Assembly (NCBI GenBank): GCA_963682175.1
Contig: OY821771.1
Location: 39,948,201-40,012,200, forward strand
Direction: 5' to 3'
DNA: 64,000 bases
DNA from: Triglochin maritima
Taxonomy: Eukaryota > Streptophyta > Magnoliopsida > Alismatales > Juncaginaceae
Below the pieces are notes generated by a model. The model did not search any database. It worked only from the letters and a program-made list of their open reading frames with translations, and had not been told where the DNA came from. Below, in pieces: positions 11,407 through 24,462 of the stretch. The position numbers and the translations under genes are program-made. How positions within the stretch are numbered: the first letter of the stretch is position 1; each line of letters begins with the position of its first letter.

Positions 11407-12460
11407 CTACAACGCCGTGGAGAGATTCCGGTGAACACAAAAATCATCATCACCACGCTTGGTCTGTATAACATAATGCGCGAGATTCCCATTGGAGGAG
11501 ACGAGGTTCTCGTGACAAAGGAATTCGTGGCTACACACCTTCTCGACCTCTCTTTCGTAATCATGGACGAAAACGTCTACCCGTTTACTCGCCTCTTTAC
11601 CGCTTCTGGCCAAAACCGCAGCCGTGAATATAGCCGACATTCTCCCAGGGGCCGCAGGGTAGTACCCTCGCGGTCCGTCCACCAAAATTACGTCCCAACT
11701 TACCTCGTAAAGGTGGTTCGGCAAATCGTTAATCCCCAGCTTACAGTCTGAGAACAACAAGTTCTGCACTGGCCTGCAATCCGTCTTTCGTTGTTCTCTG
11801 GCCGAAGAAATCAGCGCTCTGTTGGATAATAAATATTAAAATGAAAAATTAGTCTCAACCCAATCATTACGATAAAATCACACAATTCCATTCCGCATAG
11901 GTCACCATTCATGACCACCTTTACATATCCATAAGTGGTTGGCTTTTAATTTTTAAATCTCACCTGAGGTCGCTGACGCGGGTGGTATATCCGACGTCAT
12001 AAGCCTCCACGTCGGCTCCGGGATGCCGGCGCTCGAACATCGAGATGTAATACTCACTCTCGTCGAGAAACACCGTCCGCCCCCCGTGGTTGAGCGACCT
12101 CCACAGCAGCGTCTCATGCCCAATCCCAAACACGAGCAAATTACACGGCGCTCGGCGCCGGAGCGCGGCGCCGACCGCCTTCAGGTCGTCGTCCGCCATG
12201 CGGCCGGTGTTGTTGGAGAAGGTGGCGTAGTGAAGCAGCGCATCGAACAGCGAGTTCGGGAGAGGGACAGATAGGGGAAAGGAGTCGACTCCGGAGACGA
12301 CGGTGGGCTGGAGACGGCGGCCAGAGAGGAGGCAGAGGAGGGAGAGGACGGCGAGGAAGGAGGCGACGGCGATGAGCCAGAGGCGGGGGATTGTGGGGTG
12401 CTTGTGGAAGGCGGTGGGGTGGAAGAGGATCAGCTTGGTGTTGCCGGAGACGCTTTTCAT
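11407..12460 (-). CDS. IRX15/IRX15-L-like DUF579 protein (xylan biosynthesis)
   Basis: Two exons, 12460-11964 and 11818-11407, joined by a 145-bp GT..AG intron. They give a 302-residue protein, close to the ~320 residues usual for IRX15-type proteins. The ATG at 12458-12460 begins [15 protein letters not shown], the conserved start of the IRX15 subgroup. Residues 25-46 form one membrane helix, giving a type II Golgi topology. A DUF579 core follows, with the methyltransferase-like nucleotide motif FGIGHE (111-116), FLDE (131-134) and VDGPRGY (about 212-218). Family knowledge: DUF579 members act in the Golgi in glucuronoxylan synthesis of secondary walls; the GXM branch methylates glucuronic acid, while IRX15 affects xylan chain length by an unknown activity. 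Exon 1 is markedly GC-rich. No frameshift or stop is present, so it appears intact. Confidence 0.9.
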
Positions 12461-14400
12461 GGTCGGGTCCGGTCGCCGGCGGTGGATTCGAGGGTTTTAA
12501 AGGCGTCGGAGGGAGGTGTGGTGAGATTTATATTTAAGGTTACTGCCACTTGGGATGGTTGGGTGTGGGATCGGGTTTTTAAATTGTCGGGAGGTTATCG
12601 CACCGCTTTGGTAAGTGACCGATACGATATTTTGTGTCATGTCTCGCGAGATAATGATATCTTGTCTTTGGTTTGGTTTGTTGCATGATGTTAATTACTT
12701 GCTTTATCTTTTTTATAGAAACTACTTGCAAAATGCCTAAATCTGAGTATGGAACCTGGAAGGATGAATCATGTGGTGAAATTGAGATTCCAAATGCTAA
12801 CAATGTGTCTGTCATATAAGATGGATGCGAATTTTTTATATGACTTTGAAGTCCCCAAGATGGATTGTGATTCTAAATTCATAATGTATTGAAGCATTTG
12901 TTGTTAAGACTTGAATCGATGCTCTTGTGGTTAAATAATGTTCTTTCCTTAACCTGTGCTTCTTGTTTTTAAGCTAAGTACTTGACTGTGATGAGTATTA
13001 GACGGATCCAATTTCATATGCATCCAACTTTTGTTGATATTGCTTTAATGCATCTAATTTTGTCAATACATGTTGGAATGTTTTGACCGATATTGAATGT
13101 AGTTCCAATTTAGTCAAAACCTAACAAGAAAGAAAGATGATAATATGACCTTTATACTGCTGTGCTGGAATATTAATTACGTAAATATTATTTAGTTTCG
13201 TAACTGTATGCAAACGTGTTGATATTGTGAATATATACAACAATCGAACCACAGGTCAATATGTATGGAAAGTCGGATTTTGTGGGAATGTTTCTTTTTG
13301 AAGTGGGGATGTTCGAAAGTGGTTCAGCTAATGCCACGTGGAGATCTATAACTTTTATTAAGTCATTGATGTTCCTCCTAAAGTGGAACATATGCAATGA
13401 TCAAATGACCGTTCATAAGTAGTTATATTCTCTAAAAGTTCTTAAGTTCATGATAAAATAGACAACCGTAGAAGTTCACATATATTGTCATTTAGTTTGT
13501 ACCGTAATACGTCTCCTATCTCTCTTACAAACAACAATAAATTAGTTAATCACAAACTAGTCTAAATAATTCAAAAATGGAATCATGTCCTTATGATCTT
13601 TCCGTTATCAAATTCTTGTAAGCTAGATTATGACCCTTCAAAATAAACTGGGTTATTTTATTTTTTTGGCAATCTCAAGCACTGCACTGGTACAAGTTTC
13701 TCTTCAATTCTGGCATTTTTCTTGCTTATTAAAGTGTCAGTCCTAAATATTTGAAGATGACCCCAGTACTACTTGTTAATCCATACTAACATCTCCATCT
13801 TCTTTAGCGGCGACGTTGAAGGTGCATTTCACGTATGTACCTCTCGGACCACCACTCTAGCTAGTTGCCCATGAAGATTAATTATTTAAGTCTCGTTCAT
13901 TAACACAACATCATCTGATGAGCATACAGCATGGCACCATACATCATATGTCCTCGATAAATTCGGTCGTTGTGGTCGGACTCTATTATGGATTTCTAAT
14001 CACACTCTCAGTAATGAAACAAATAAGGGCTTAAGCTTAGAGTCACTATTGATACGACCATATTCTGATACATAAATTATTACTCTCACTATAGACAAAT
14101 TTCACTATACAAATAGACAATTTTACAAGCATAATGTTAGATGGCGTCCTAGGAGAAAAGGGGAGGAAATGCATTTATCCCTGATCTTGTTGAAATTTAC
14201 AATATCATGATCTTGTTTACAGGGAACACCACACCTCAAACATTCTTTGCGACTTGACCAATTAAATGTACCCGGTCAAATTTATAAAAGTCAAACAAAA
14301 ACTCAGTGGAGAAGAATTCCAATATTTATTAAATTTAGCTTCTATTACGGTTAATATCTCATCAAAATCAGGATTTCCCCTATATTTTGCAAATATTTTT
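12461..14400. other. Upstream region of the IRX15-like gene and intergenic DNA
   Basis: The first few hundred bases should contain the minus-strand promoter of the IRX15-like gene. No clear TATA box was assigned. The rest is AT-rich with no recognised gene. Confidence 0.4.
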
Positions 14401-14759
14401 GTAATTGGACTTATTTCGAAAATAAATGTATTAGAGCTCGGGTAATATTTTCTATTTAATCTTTTAGTAAAAGTGAAAAAATATTTTTAAAAAACTAACA
14501 TAATATTACAAATTTCTCAATCTTCGTCGGTTAAAAATGCATCTTTTGCTTTTCGTTATAAAAATTTGAATTGCAAGATGATGATCAACACAAGATTTTA
14601 ACATTTCATAGATAAAATTTCATCTATGTGAGACATCTAATTTAAATTTCTTAAGTTTAATATCATTATATACACAAAATTTTCTAAATTCCTGATATCT
14701 AGATGTACTACTACAACTTATAAAGACAATTGCATTCCTAACATTTCTTATGTATGGTT

Positions 14760-15647
14760 TAATTAATTGAAGTTCATCTTGTACTACAAAATTCAAAGTA
14801 TGACAAACTCATCTTATGTGAAAAAAATGAATCATGTAGAGGTGACTTACAATAACTTATAAGCATTCTTATTGCTGCATTGTTTTTAGTAGCATTATCA
14901 AATGCAATTGCACAAATTTTATTTTCAAGAGATAAGTTATGATGACATATTTAATGTGATCAAATATAACTTTGGTAGTCTGTGGATGCCAAATAGGTAA
15001 AAAAAGATATATATTTTTAATTTAACAATCATGATTCATCTAGATAATGAGTAGTTGCGCAACAATAAAAATAATTATTTAGACCGGTCCATACATCACT
15101 GGTTAATGCTACTTTATTGTCCATTCCAAAAAAATAATTAATCATGCTTGTTCTTTGTTTTTCAAATTTATCAAATGCAACATATTTAAGAGTTCTTCTA
15201 AAAAAGCGTTTAAATTAGGGATTATGATAGAGAATTGTTGCCCTTAGGATTCAGATTCACATATGCTAAATGTAATCCATCTCTAATTATGAAATTAATA
15301 ATTATTTCTCTACCTTTTATTTAACAATATCTCCGAAAAGATAAATTTCCACAACCTGTGTCTAAAACAGTTTGACGTGAATCCATTAATGACTCAAGAT
15401 TGTTCGTAACTTTACATACTTTTAAATACCTACCTAAATGACTGGTTTCCTCACTTGACCTACCTGAATATACATGACCACAATGTCGACAAGTAGCAAT
15501 TACTTTACCAGTTTCATCTCTACCTTCTTGAAAATGTTGTCATACTGGGCTAATTTTTTTCCTCGAACTGGTAGTAGTTATTTGGGGTGGTATATTAAGA
15601 ATGGGTTGTACGGTATCATTATCTTCAGAATCCGATGTTAAAGTCAT
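14760..15647 (-). pseudogene. hAT transposase relic with BED-type zinc finger
   Basis: Read on the minus strand. The relic starts near 15647 with an acidic N-terminus, then a BED-like zinc finger (CRHCGHVYSG, followed by TSHLGRYLKVCK, about 15410-15520). The hAT catalytic core follows as NKICAIAFDNATKNNAA (about 14880-14935) and CHTLNFVVQDEL (about 14775-14815). A TGA replaces an expected Trp just before the finger, and many stops and frame changes lie between blocks, so it cannot encode an active enzyme. A GC-rich end near 15960-16054 (minus sense TAGACCTGGGTGCC) may be the 5' terminus. The 3' terminus was not located. Confidence 0.7.
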
Positions 15648-16537
15648 GCAAATTACTAAATATACAAAGAAAAACTTAATTTTTTTCATAAAAAAATAAC
15701 GACATGATTAACCAAAAAGATTAGAAAAACCTTGAAAATGAAGAGCGGAGTCGTGAAATCAACGGTCTACTTATAATTTTAGGCTTCACGATTTAGCTCA
15801 AAGTCGACCTGTATCTACCAAAATCAAAGCAAATTAGAGAAAAATTAGAGAAGATTAGATGAGATAGGAAGAGAGATCGAGAGAATTGTGTGAAAAAAAT
15901 AAGAGAAGTTGAGAGGTTTATATAAAATAAGGGAGTGGTACTTTGGTAATTTTTTAAATAAAAAAATTTAACCGTGTCGTGCCGTGTTGGACGGCCCGAC
16001 GAGCGACGGTGCCTCTGGCCCAACCCGTGCCCGACCCACAGGCACCCAGGTCTATTCTTACAAGATCATTGGAATTTTTTTATTTTTTATGTTGAGGGTA
16101 AACTGTAAGTTGGAACGTTAGTAGGAGTGTAGGAAACTCAGATAATGTTAATTATTCCCTGTAATTTTCTTGTCTTTGAAGTACGTAAGTTCAGGTAAGA
16201 GTAAAAACACTAAAACATCGAATTGACATGGGTCAAGGTCATGAATCATGATCGTGAACTTTTGTTGGACTATTTCCACTGTCTTCGTTTGTTTGAAATT
16301 GATTGATATGATACACAAAAAACATCCTTACAAGAAAGAAAAAAAATACAAATAAAACAGAGCCTCAATTATCAAACATGGACAACTTCGATCATCACCA
16401 AACTGCCATTGACAGCTCTAATAAAGGACTTTTACAAACCTGACAACTTTGCAGCATTTTCATTGTTCATATTTGGTGGTTTGGTGTGTGATTGAAGGAA
16501 TCCAACTGGTTACGTTAGTAAACGCTAATAAAATATT

Positions 16538-17067
16538 GGGTTAATTACATTTTGACCCCTTAAATTATACCTTAGTATCACTTTACACTCCTGAACTTTC
16601 GAAGTTAACAGTTACCTCCCTTGAACTTTCATTTTGTAACACTTTGCTCCCCTGAACTTCAAAAATTTATTATTTAACACACATTCGACGTTTTCCCCCA
16701 ATTTTTTTGTTGTATCCCTGATACACTCCTAAACCTATATTTACGTGAAAGTTTGGATCGAAACGGAGGTCGGATATGGTTGGAATTTGAGTCCAATTGT
16801 GTGATAGTCTGACCCAAATTCCAACAATATCCGACATTCGTTTCGATCCAAACTTTCAAGTAAATATAGGTTTAGGAGTGTATTAGGGATACAACAAAAA
16901 AATTGTTGAAAAAAACGTCGAATGTGTGTTAAATTATGAATTTTTGAAGTTCAGGGGGTCAAAGTGTTACAAAATGAAAGTTCAGGGAATGTATTTGTTA
17001 ACTTTGAAAGTTCAGGTGTGCAAAGTGATACTAAGGTATAGTTCAGGAGTCAAAATGTAATTAACCC
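16538..17067. mobile_element. Snap-back Mutator-type MITE
   Basis: The whole 530 bp is one near-perfect inverted repeat with arms of roughly 260 bp meeting near 16800. It begins GGGTTAATTACATTTTGAC and ends with the reverse complement. It is flanked by TAAAATATT (16529-16537) and TAAAATCTT (17068-17076), a 9-bp target duplication with one mismatch, as expected for the Mutator superfamily. There is no coding capacity. The similarity of the arms implies fairly recent activity. Confidence 0.85.
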
Positions 17068-17076
17068 TAAAATCTT

Positions 17077-18177
17077 TGTTGGTCATCTTCCACTACTCTT
17101 TAATCACCCTGCTACAATATGACCCACATTATCATTAAAATGGAAATGGTCATTTATTTTTTCTTGCAAAAAATATTTCGATGAACTAAATGAAGATAAT
17201 CTGAGATGAAAAATATTGATAAGAGTGTCGGTGTGGATGGTGAAGAACTAATAAAACCAATGTCTTAGTGCTTAAATTATGCTCCTTCCAATGGAATGCT
17301 GAATAGTTTAATGTAGAACCAACCAATTCTAGTACCATTATGATTATAGCCTTTTGAATAGGAACAATTTATTATGCACCGTCCAAATAACTAAAAATAT
17401 CACTAATAATTTCAAGCATTTCATGATATCTTAGATATCCTCGATTTGAGTAAATGTTTCGAATAAATATACACTTCAGCTGAACTTGCAAATTAAAGAA
17501 ACAATTTATTTGCTTCACCTTGAATGCCTTTTGGAGCATGAAAATCATTTGGTTCTTAAAAATCATGTTGGATATGGAGTTGAATCTTCCAAAATTTTAT
17601 TCGATATAAATAAGATTGACATGACTAGCAAAAGGCTATATATGATTGCAACTTTTATCAAATTGAAGGTCTCCGGGATATTATGAAATATAGAGGAGAG
17701 TTTATATTTGTGGTATAATTCATTTAAATACATTACAATAACTCCAACAACCTAAGACTGGAAGCCTGCATATAATTTTCTCTTTCTTTGTATATTTAGC
17801 TACTAAAATGTATTTAATTAATTTCACATTCCAACTAGAGTTATAGTGAGTCTCTACCTGTCAAGTTCTAAGATCCTATCCTAGCCAGTAACACGTTTCT
17901 TGTGCTGGGTTGTAGTAGAATATAATAATAATAATAATAATAATAAAGTTACCAAAAAAGATGATTAAATCTCTACATATCTCTCAAACATGGATTCTCC
18001 TCATCATCACGAGACATTTTCTTCCCTTTTGTTTTCCCACCTCATGGTCTCCGCCATGCCGCCGCCACCACCCACTTGATGTGGCCATTGATAAACTCCT
18101 CTTAACCACCACCGTTAGGTGCTTGTTTGGTTCAAAATGTCCTCCACCCCCAATAATTATAAAACTTAAGTTGTCTC
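17077..18177. other. Intergenic
   Basis: AT-rich, with an ATA/TAA microsatellite at about 17920-17946. A short Met-Asp-Ser-Pro-His frame at 17990-18080 is too short to support as a gene. Confidence 0.4.
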
Positions 18178-20354
18178 TTAAAAGGAAGGGATGTGTTCTA
18201 AAAGTTTTACTTTTATATGTCAATTATTATGAATTGAATTTACAAACATTTTTGTTCCTTGATTATAATATTCGTCTTTTGGAAATGTTAAGGAAGAGAC
18301 GTTTGGTCCTTAACCGTAGAGCTCTAAAAAATAATGGTTTACATAAATCAAAAGTTATTCACAATCATGGTAGTTAACATGGAACATTAATTACCGAGAT
18401 AAGATTGTCTTGTTGGTCATCGATTGCTGTAGCTCTACAAATAATTGACGACACGAGTATATAAAAGAGGAAAAGATTACTTTTATATATTGAATAGACC
18501 TAACAAATAAACATTATGGAATTGTGTTTCGTGTCATTAATGTTTTACTGTGTCTTACATCCTAAGATATGTGACTTGTATCTTTTCACTCAAGAAGTGT
18601 TTAATTTGATTATTGTCAAAAGCTACCAATGAGTGTAGTGATAACGACAATAGTTGATTGAATATGACTTGTGCTGGAAAAGATAGCTAATCAAACGATT
18701 ATCATTGCCCCTCTTAATTGAGTGATGATATTAGTGGACCCCTTGATAAAGCAAAATTATAATGTGCACAATGTGACTTGAGTTAAGTCACATAATTATA
18801 ATTAGCTTAAAGAGATCAAGAAATGAATATAATACAAAGATGACACATTTCTACTTTGTATATATTCTTAATATCATGAGGCAAGAGACGGACACAAGTG
18901 TTGCACTTACATCACTAAATGGATCGTGTTTTGGTTCGGATGGAACAAAGACATCTATGCTAATTGGGTAACTATAATGTGTAGCTAGATGCCGCTTATA
19001 GTTTGAGATATTAAGTGTTTAATATCACTGTCAATTTGACTTAGATCCTCCTATAGATTACACCACAAAACTGGGAAACAAGATGGTTGATTTTAAGATT
19101 CATAAGATGTGTCGGGTTTCATGTGAAAATAGGACACATGTGGTAAATTAATTAAAATCAATATGTTATGAGAATTAACATAATTAGAATCATGATAAAT
19201 TCATATGAGGTGTATATATTATGGGGTGTAATAATTTAATATTACATAGGATAATATTACATAAGATGTGAATTGCTAAAAACCCCAAAAGATCAAAATT
19301 TGTTGGAAATAAATCCAAAATTTGACAAAGGCAAAATCGGGGTCAAACACGGTGAACCGTTCATGGTTCGGTCGACCGGGGCATCTTCGGATCGGTTAAC
19401 CGAATAGGGAACTGGTAAGCGCAATTGGTTGACCGAGATTGCCCAGAGTGTCTGGACAATCGGGTTCGGTTAACCGATTGGAAACGGTCAACCGAGAAAT
19501 AGTATTTTCGGTAGACCGAAGGTGACCCGGTCATCCGATGACTATGTCCCAGAAGAGATTCTGGTACGTCAAAGGTAGACCGATTAAAAGACGTGGTTCG
19601 TCCGAATTTTTCCAGGGAATTTTTCTCGTAAAGAATCGGTCGACCGTCTAGCTCACGGTGCACCGAACACGTGTTATAACCGAATGGTTCGGTTGACCGA
19701 ATAATTCTCGGTCTACCGAACAAGAACGATTCTGCCTGAATTATTAAGAGATTAATTAAATCATGGGTGGAATAATTCCAGATTTAATTAAAACGTTTTG
19801 TGGGTGATTATGTGGAATTTAGAGATTAATTTTAGGAGAGAAAAACAAGAAATCATGACTAAATAATAGTTTTTGATAAGGATGTTTTGGGAGCATATAA
19901 AAGGGTACTTATTCCTACTTGTTTTAATATTAATGCAAAATTCTTTCTCTCATTAATCTCTCCCTAATCACCACGAAAATCTCTTAGTAAATTTAAGTTT
20001 TGGATATAAGATTCTCAGGAGCTTAAAGAATGGTAATTAGCTTGATTCTAAACTTTGTTAGAGATTGATTGGCTAGCTCCGTTCTCTCTAACTTTGTTTA
20101 GAGTTTGGTGAACACTCGGAGACAATTCTGTGGACGATTCAGCGGGCAACGAGACTCCGGATCATCAAAAAAGTTTTAGATAACATTTAGGTATGATTCT
20201 ATCTTTGTGGATTATTTTAATAAATGTAGGTTGCATGTTATTAGAATAAAACACAAATAGATGTACATAAAATTGCTGAAAATATGAAAATCGATCTTGT
20301 ATGTTATATTAAAATTTTAAAATATATACATACGTAAATACACGAAATCTTACA
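18178..20354 (+). mobile_element. Solo LTR, family A, copy 1
   Basis: About 2.18 kb, closely matching the element at 27801-29967 along its length. The right end is CTTACA. The left end is slightly degraded compared with the TGAAAGG start of the other copy. The flanks GTCTC (18173-18177) and TTCTC (20355-20359) agree at four of five positions, a decayed 5-bp target duplication. A TATA box (TATAAAAGG) lies at 19896-19904. A cluster of short palindromes fills 19345-19715. There is no internal retrotransposon region, so this is a solo LTR. Confidence 0.75.
19345..19715. repeat. Cluster of CGGTNNACCG palindromes in LTR A1
   Basis: Dense short palindromes and near-palindromes, including GGTCGACC, GGTTAACC, GGTAGACC with GGTCTACC, GGTCAACC with GGTTGACC, GGTGAACC and GGTGCACC, usually inside TTCGG...CCGAA. 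They lie upstream of the LTR's TATA box, so an enhancer role is plausible but inferred. Confidence 0.85.
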
Positions 20355-20359
20355 TTCTC

Positions 20360-21970
20360 TTCCACCCAATGCTAGAGAGCGAGTCGTAGTGATGCATGGC
20401 CATCTAAATTCACTTGCATGGATAGGGATATTGCAACTTCTCTGCTTTTTTTATTGTTTCTTTCAATTCCACTAATTGTGGTGCAGTGATGTTTTTGGCT
20501 GATGAGAAAGAGAGTGACTTATGGTGACGTTGATACGGAGACTAGCGTTGAAATTTGTTAGCTAACAAAACTCGCAGGCTGGTGACTTGGTGAGCTGAAA
20601 GCATCTGATGTCCTAGAGTGGAGATATATAAATGATTGACGAAGGGAATCAAATAAAGTTCGTTGTGTTGGGTCCTGGTTACGATATTGGTTGGTGGCTA
20701 AAAATGAGTTCATATAACCAAATCTAACATTTTTATGGGACTATATATGGGAGTTGATATAAAATAAGAAAATAAGTACATTTTCAAAAGTAACAACATT
20801 ATAAGCCTGTATAGATTGAAGGCTCAACAGTATAACTACATTTACATTCACCCAAAGTAGATAATCTCTTATCGAAAAAAAAAACTAAAACAAAGCACAG
20901 GACAATTTTATTTTATTTTTTTGGAACAGCGACTTAATATGTGAAAATTTTCATTGTCTGGACTCTGGAAACAATGGATTGCATGATAATGCAACTTTGT
21001 AAGAAAAAAGGTTGACAAATTGACTTCATTAACGTCCAAAATAACATAAGACAACAAACTTCCAAGGGAGAAATATTAGAGTAGAAACTTGAAATGGTTT
21101 ACATGCAAAAATAAGCATACCAAGATAAACATGCAATGTCATGTGAGATCTTGGTTATCTGCTATATATATTTGTACTTTTGAAGACGGGGTGGGTCAGT
21201 GGTGCGGGAAACATAAGACGACTTCTTTACCAATAGTTCTGTTATTAGAGGGGTAGAGACCTCTGTTATTAAATTAATAATTCTTTAGGAAAAAATGGCA
21301 TTTTGTCCAAGTGAAAAAGGGATGTTTAGAACCATATTGTTCAGAATGTAAGGTTGCAACTCAAATTCCATTTAGACCCTAAAGAAGAAAAAAGAGTTCT
21401 AACAAAAAAAAATTGACACTATTTATCCTTATTGACAAAACGAATTTTAAGTCATTGATTGAAGAGTCCAAACCAAAAATCTTTATATATGAGTCAAGTT
21501 ATCAAAGCACATCGAAGAATCACAAAATTTTGAAACTGCCTTGCTGAGAATTTAGATATGGAAAAATAAGCATCCGACATTTTTACAAGCTCATAAATTA
21601 ATTAAGGGTAGTGAATCTTTCTCCTCTTATTGCTATGTGGATCCACTAGTTTTACTTTGTATTAAAGTCAAATGACCTCGTGTTTTTCGGGCATCTTTCT
21701 TTTAGAAATAATATAGAAATGAAATGTCACATAATATTTAAAGTACTAACCACATATGATTATAATCATACCAGACCCGTGGTTCCTACTTCAATAATAC
21801 ACGATCTCTTTTCAGAACTTCGAGCAAACTATTTTACACTTGACTCGACGGTTACTTGGTAGATTTGCAGGAAACCATAATTAAAATGCAAGTTCCAACT
21901 TTTCTCACAAAATCACTGTGCAATCTCACGGGTGCACTAATGCACTTCACGTGCACTAACGCAAGTCACA
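20360..21970. other. Intergenic
   Basis: AT-rich DNA. No exon, inverted repeat or element terminus was supported. The left terminus of the FAR1/Ulp1 element might lie near the right side of this interval but was not identified. Confidence 0.35.
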
Positions 21971-21974
21971 ACTT

Positions 21975-22695
21975 GTCTGTCTAGGGTGAAATTGTTTGTC
22001 TCTCCAAATTAAATTGTTTGTCTGTTCGGAATAAGTTGTGTCTGTCCAGATTAAATTGTGTGTCTATTCGGAATAAGTTGTGTGTCTGTTCAGATTAAGT
22101 TGTGTGTTTGTTCAGATTAAATTGTGTGTCTGTTCGGAATAAGTTGTGTGTCTGTTCAGATTAAATTGTGTGTCTGTTCGGAATAAGTTGTGTGTTCGTT
22201 CAGATAAAGTTGTGTCTCTGTTCAGATTTAGTTGTGTCTGTTCGGAATAAGTTGTGTGTCTGTTCAGATTAAATTGTGTGTCTGTTCGGAATAAGTTGTA
22301 TGTCTGCTCGGATTAAATTGTTTGTATGTTCAGATTAAATTGTGTATTTATTCAGAATATGTTGTGTGTCTGTTCGGAATAAATTGTGTCTCTGTTCAGA
22401 TTTAGTTGTGTGTCTCTTCGGAATAAGTTGTGTGTCTGTTCAGATTAAATTGTGTGTCTGTTCGGAATAAGTTGTGTGTCTGTTCAGATTTAGTTGTGTG
22501 TCTGTTCGGATTAAATTGTTTGTCTGTTCGGATTAAATTGTGTATCTGTTCGGAATATGTTGTGTGTATGTTCTGATTAAATTGTGTGTCTGTTCGGAAT
22601 AAGTTGTGGTTCTGTTCGGATTAAGTTGTGTGTCTGTTCGGATTAAGTTGTGTGTCTGTTTAGAATATGAACGTGTGTCTGTTCAGTCGTTCTAA
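21975..22695. repeat. 22-bp minisatellite array upstream of the Ulp1-type exon
   Basis: About thirty units of form TGTTCGGAATAAGTTGTGTG plus TC, alternating irregularly with TGTTCAGATTAAATTGTGTG plus TC. The period is 22 bp, with some units shorter. It ends about 20 bp before the coding frame of the Ulp1-type pseudogene. It is inverted with respect to the array at 26160-26960. Confidence 0.95.
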
Positions 22696-23219
22696 ACAGT
22701 TGAACTTTTCCATTTGAAGGTGTGGCTTTGTGAGAAATTCAGATTGGGGGAGCCCAGACCCGGAGCATATCCACGAATGAAAAGTTGGACGGAAATGTTT
22801 GGGAAACGTTTAACCCTGAGGAAATGGGAGGAACGTGGAATTACCTTACCTCAGATTTACAACGGCAAGTTCGACCTGATGGGGGCTCCATCACTGAGTG
22901 AAAGGGAGCTGGAACTTATTAGTTCTGTTCGAACTCCTGTTCAAAAGGGCTCAGCTTCAACATGCAGTTTGCCAAGGCTTCAACTGACAGACTGCAACAT
23001 TCCATGTAACCCGCTGCTACAAGAGTTGGAGCTGAGTGAGGTGAAGACGAAATGACTGCAAACCGAAGCTGCCCTTAAGAAGATGACAGAAGAGGTTAAC
23101 GACCTGAAGGAAGAACTGAGAATGTCCCAGGAAGAGTGTGGGAGGCTGAGGGAAGAAATTGTATATCTTCGAGGGACATGGACATGTGAAAATACTTGTG
23201 GGGAGAAAGACGAAGATCT

Positions 23220-23665
23220 AAATAAAGAGGATGAGAAGGAAGAAGAGAGGAAGAGGGAAGAGAAGAAGAAAGAAGAGAGGAGGAGACATGAGAATGAAGA
23301 AGAAAAGAGGAAGAGGGAGGAGAAGAAGAGGGATGAGCAGATAGAGAAGGATAAAGAAGAAGAGAAGAAGAGGGAAGACAAGAAGAGAGAGGAGGAGAAG
23401 GAAGAAGAGACAAAGAGAGAGGAGGAGAAGGAAGAAGAGAGAAAAAGAGAGAAAGAGACAGGAGAAGGAAGAAGAGAGAAAGAGAGTGGGGAAGGAGGAA
23501 GAGAGAAAAAGGGAGGAGGAAAGGAAGAAGGAAGAAGAGAGAAACAGAGTGGACAATGAGGAAGAGAAGAATAGGGAGGAGGGGAGGAGGGGAGGAAGAA
23601 GGAAGAGAAGAATAAAGAAGAGGAGAAGGAACAAAAGAGGAAGGCAAGGAAACCAAACGGGGGTG
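23220..23665 (+). repeat. GA-rich charged-repeat segment inside the Ulp1-type pseudogene
   Basis: A strongly purine-biased stretch built of GAGAAG/GAAGAG variants encoding EEKKREE-like repeats in the plus frame. On the other strand it gives long Ser/Leu/Phe-rich open frames that are artefacts. A length change here is the likely cause of a frame shift downstream of 23559. Confidence 0.8.
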
Positions 23666-24462
23666 TGAAAAGACAACGCTCGACGGCCATTGTGGAGTAG
23701 CAGATAAAGGAAGATGAAGAGTAGGGCAAGAAGAAGAAGGTGGAAGAAGAGCAAAAGAGAAAAGACAGAGCGGCTCAAAGGAGCCTCAAGAAAAAAGAGA
23801 AAAAACATAGGACAATTATAGGTTGGTTGTCCACTTAGGAGGGACAATGCCTGATGTTTACATGGCTGCATTGAGAAAGTTGTCAGCTGATGAGGTCAAC
23901 ATGATATTGAACTTGACCGCAGCCAACAAGGACAATAGAGAGGTGATCTGGAGAGGTGATATGTGTAGTCTAACACGCACCGACCTGAAGGAACTTATAA
24001 CGCTTGGGATGAATACGACCGACCAAACTATCCAAGTTATGCTTTCGGTTCTCGAAGAAAGACGCTCATCACAAAAAGTTATATGCATATCAACATTCGA
24101 GTCAGGGTGAATTGTGGGTGGCCAAGGCAGAGCAATTGATGATTTTATCCTCCCTAAAATAAAAGGTCTCCAACAGAGACCGTAATCGCACAACCATGTT
24201 GGTCTGTAGGTCATTGGACTCTGGTGGTTGTCCACGGCCCGACCAAGGAGATCTTGGCGTACAACAGTATCTCTAGGGAGCTAGAGCGAGGTGAAGATCC
24301 AGAGCAGACCATAGGCGTACATGAATGTGTAGCAACGGATGTGGCTGAATACTGGAGGGACCTACTAAAGGTGGATTGGCCCTTGAGAATCCTCAGGAAA
24401 AATAGTCAACGACAACAACTGGGGAGCAACGATTGCAGAGCCTATGTTTTATACTGGATAAG

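Noticed and set aside
19361..19723. 120-codon minus-strand frame, repeated at 28976-29338
   Set aside because: Present in both copies because the LTR is duplicated. It translates palindromic LTR motifs and resembles no protein.
22980..23871. Minus-strand Ser/Leu/Phe-rich frames up to 249 codons
   Set aside because: Antisense of the GA-rich Glu/Lys/Arg coding segment of the Ulp1-type pseudogene. Low complexity only.
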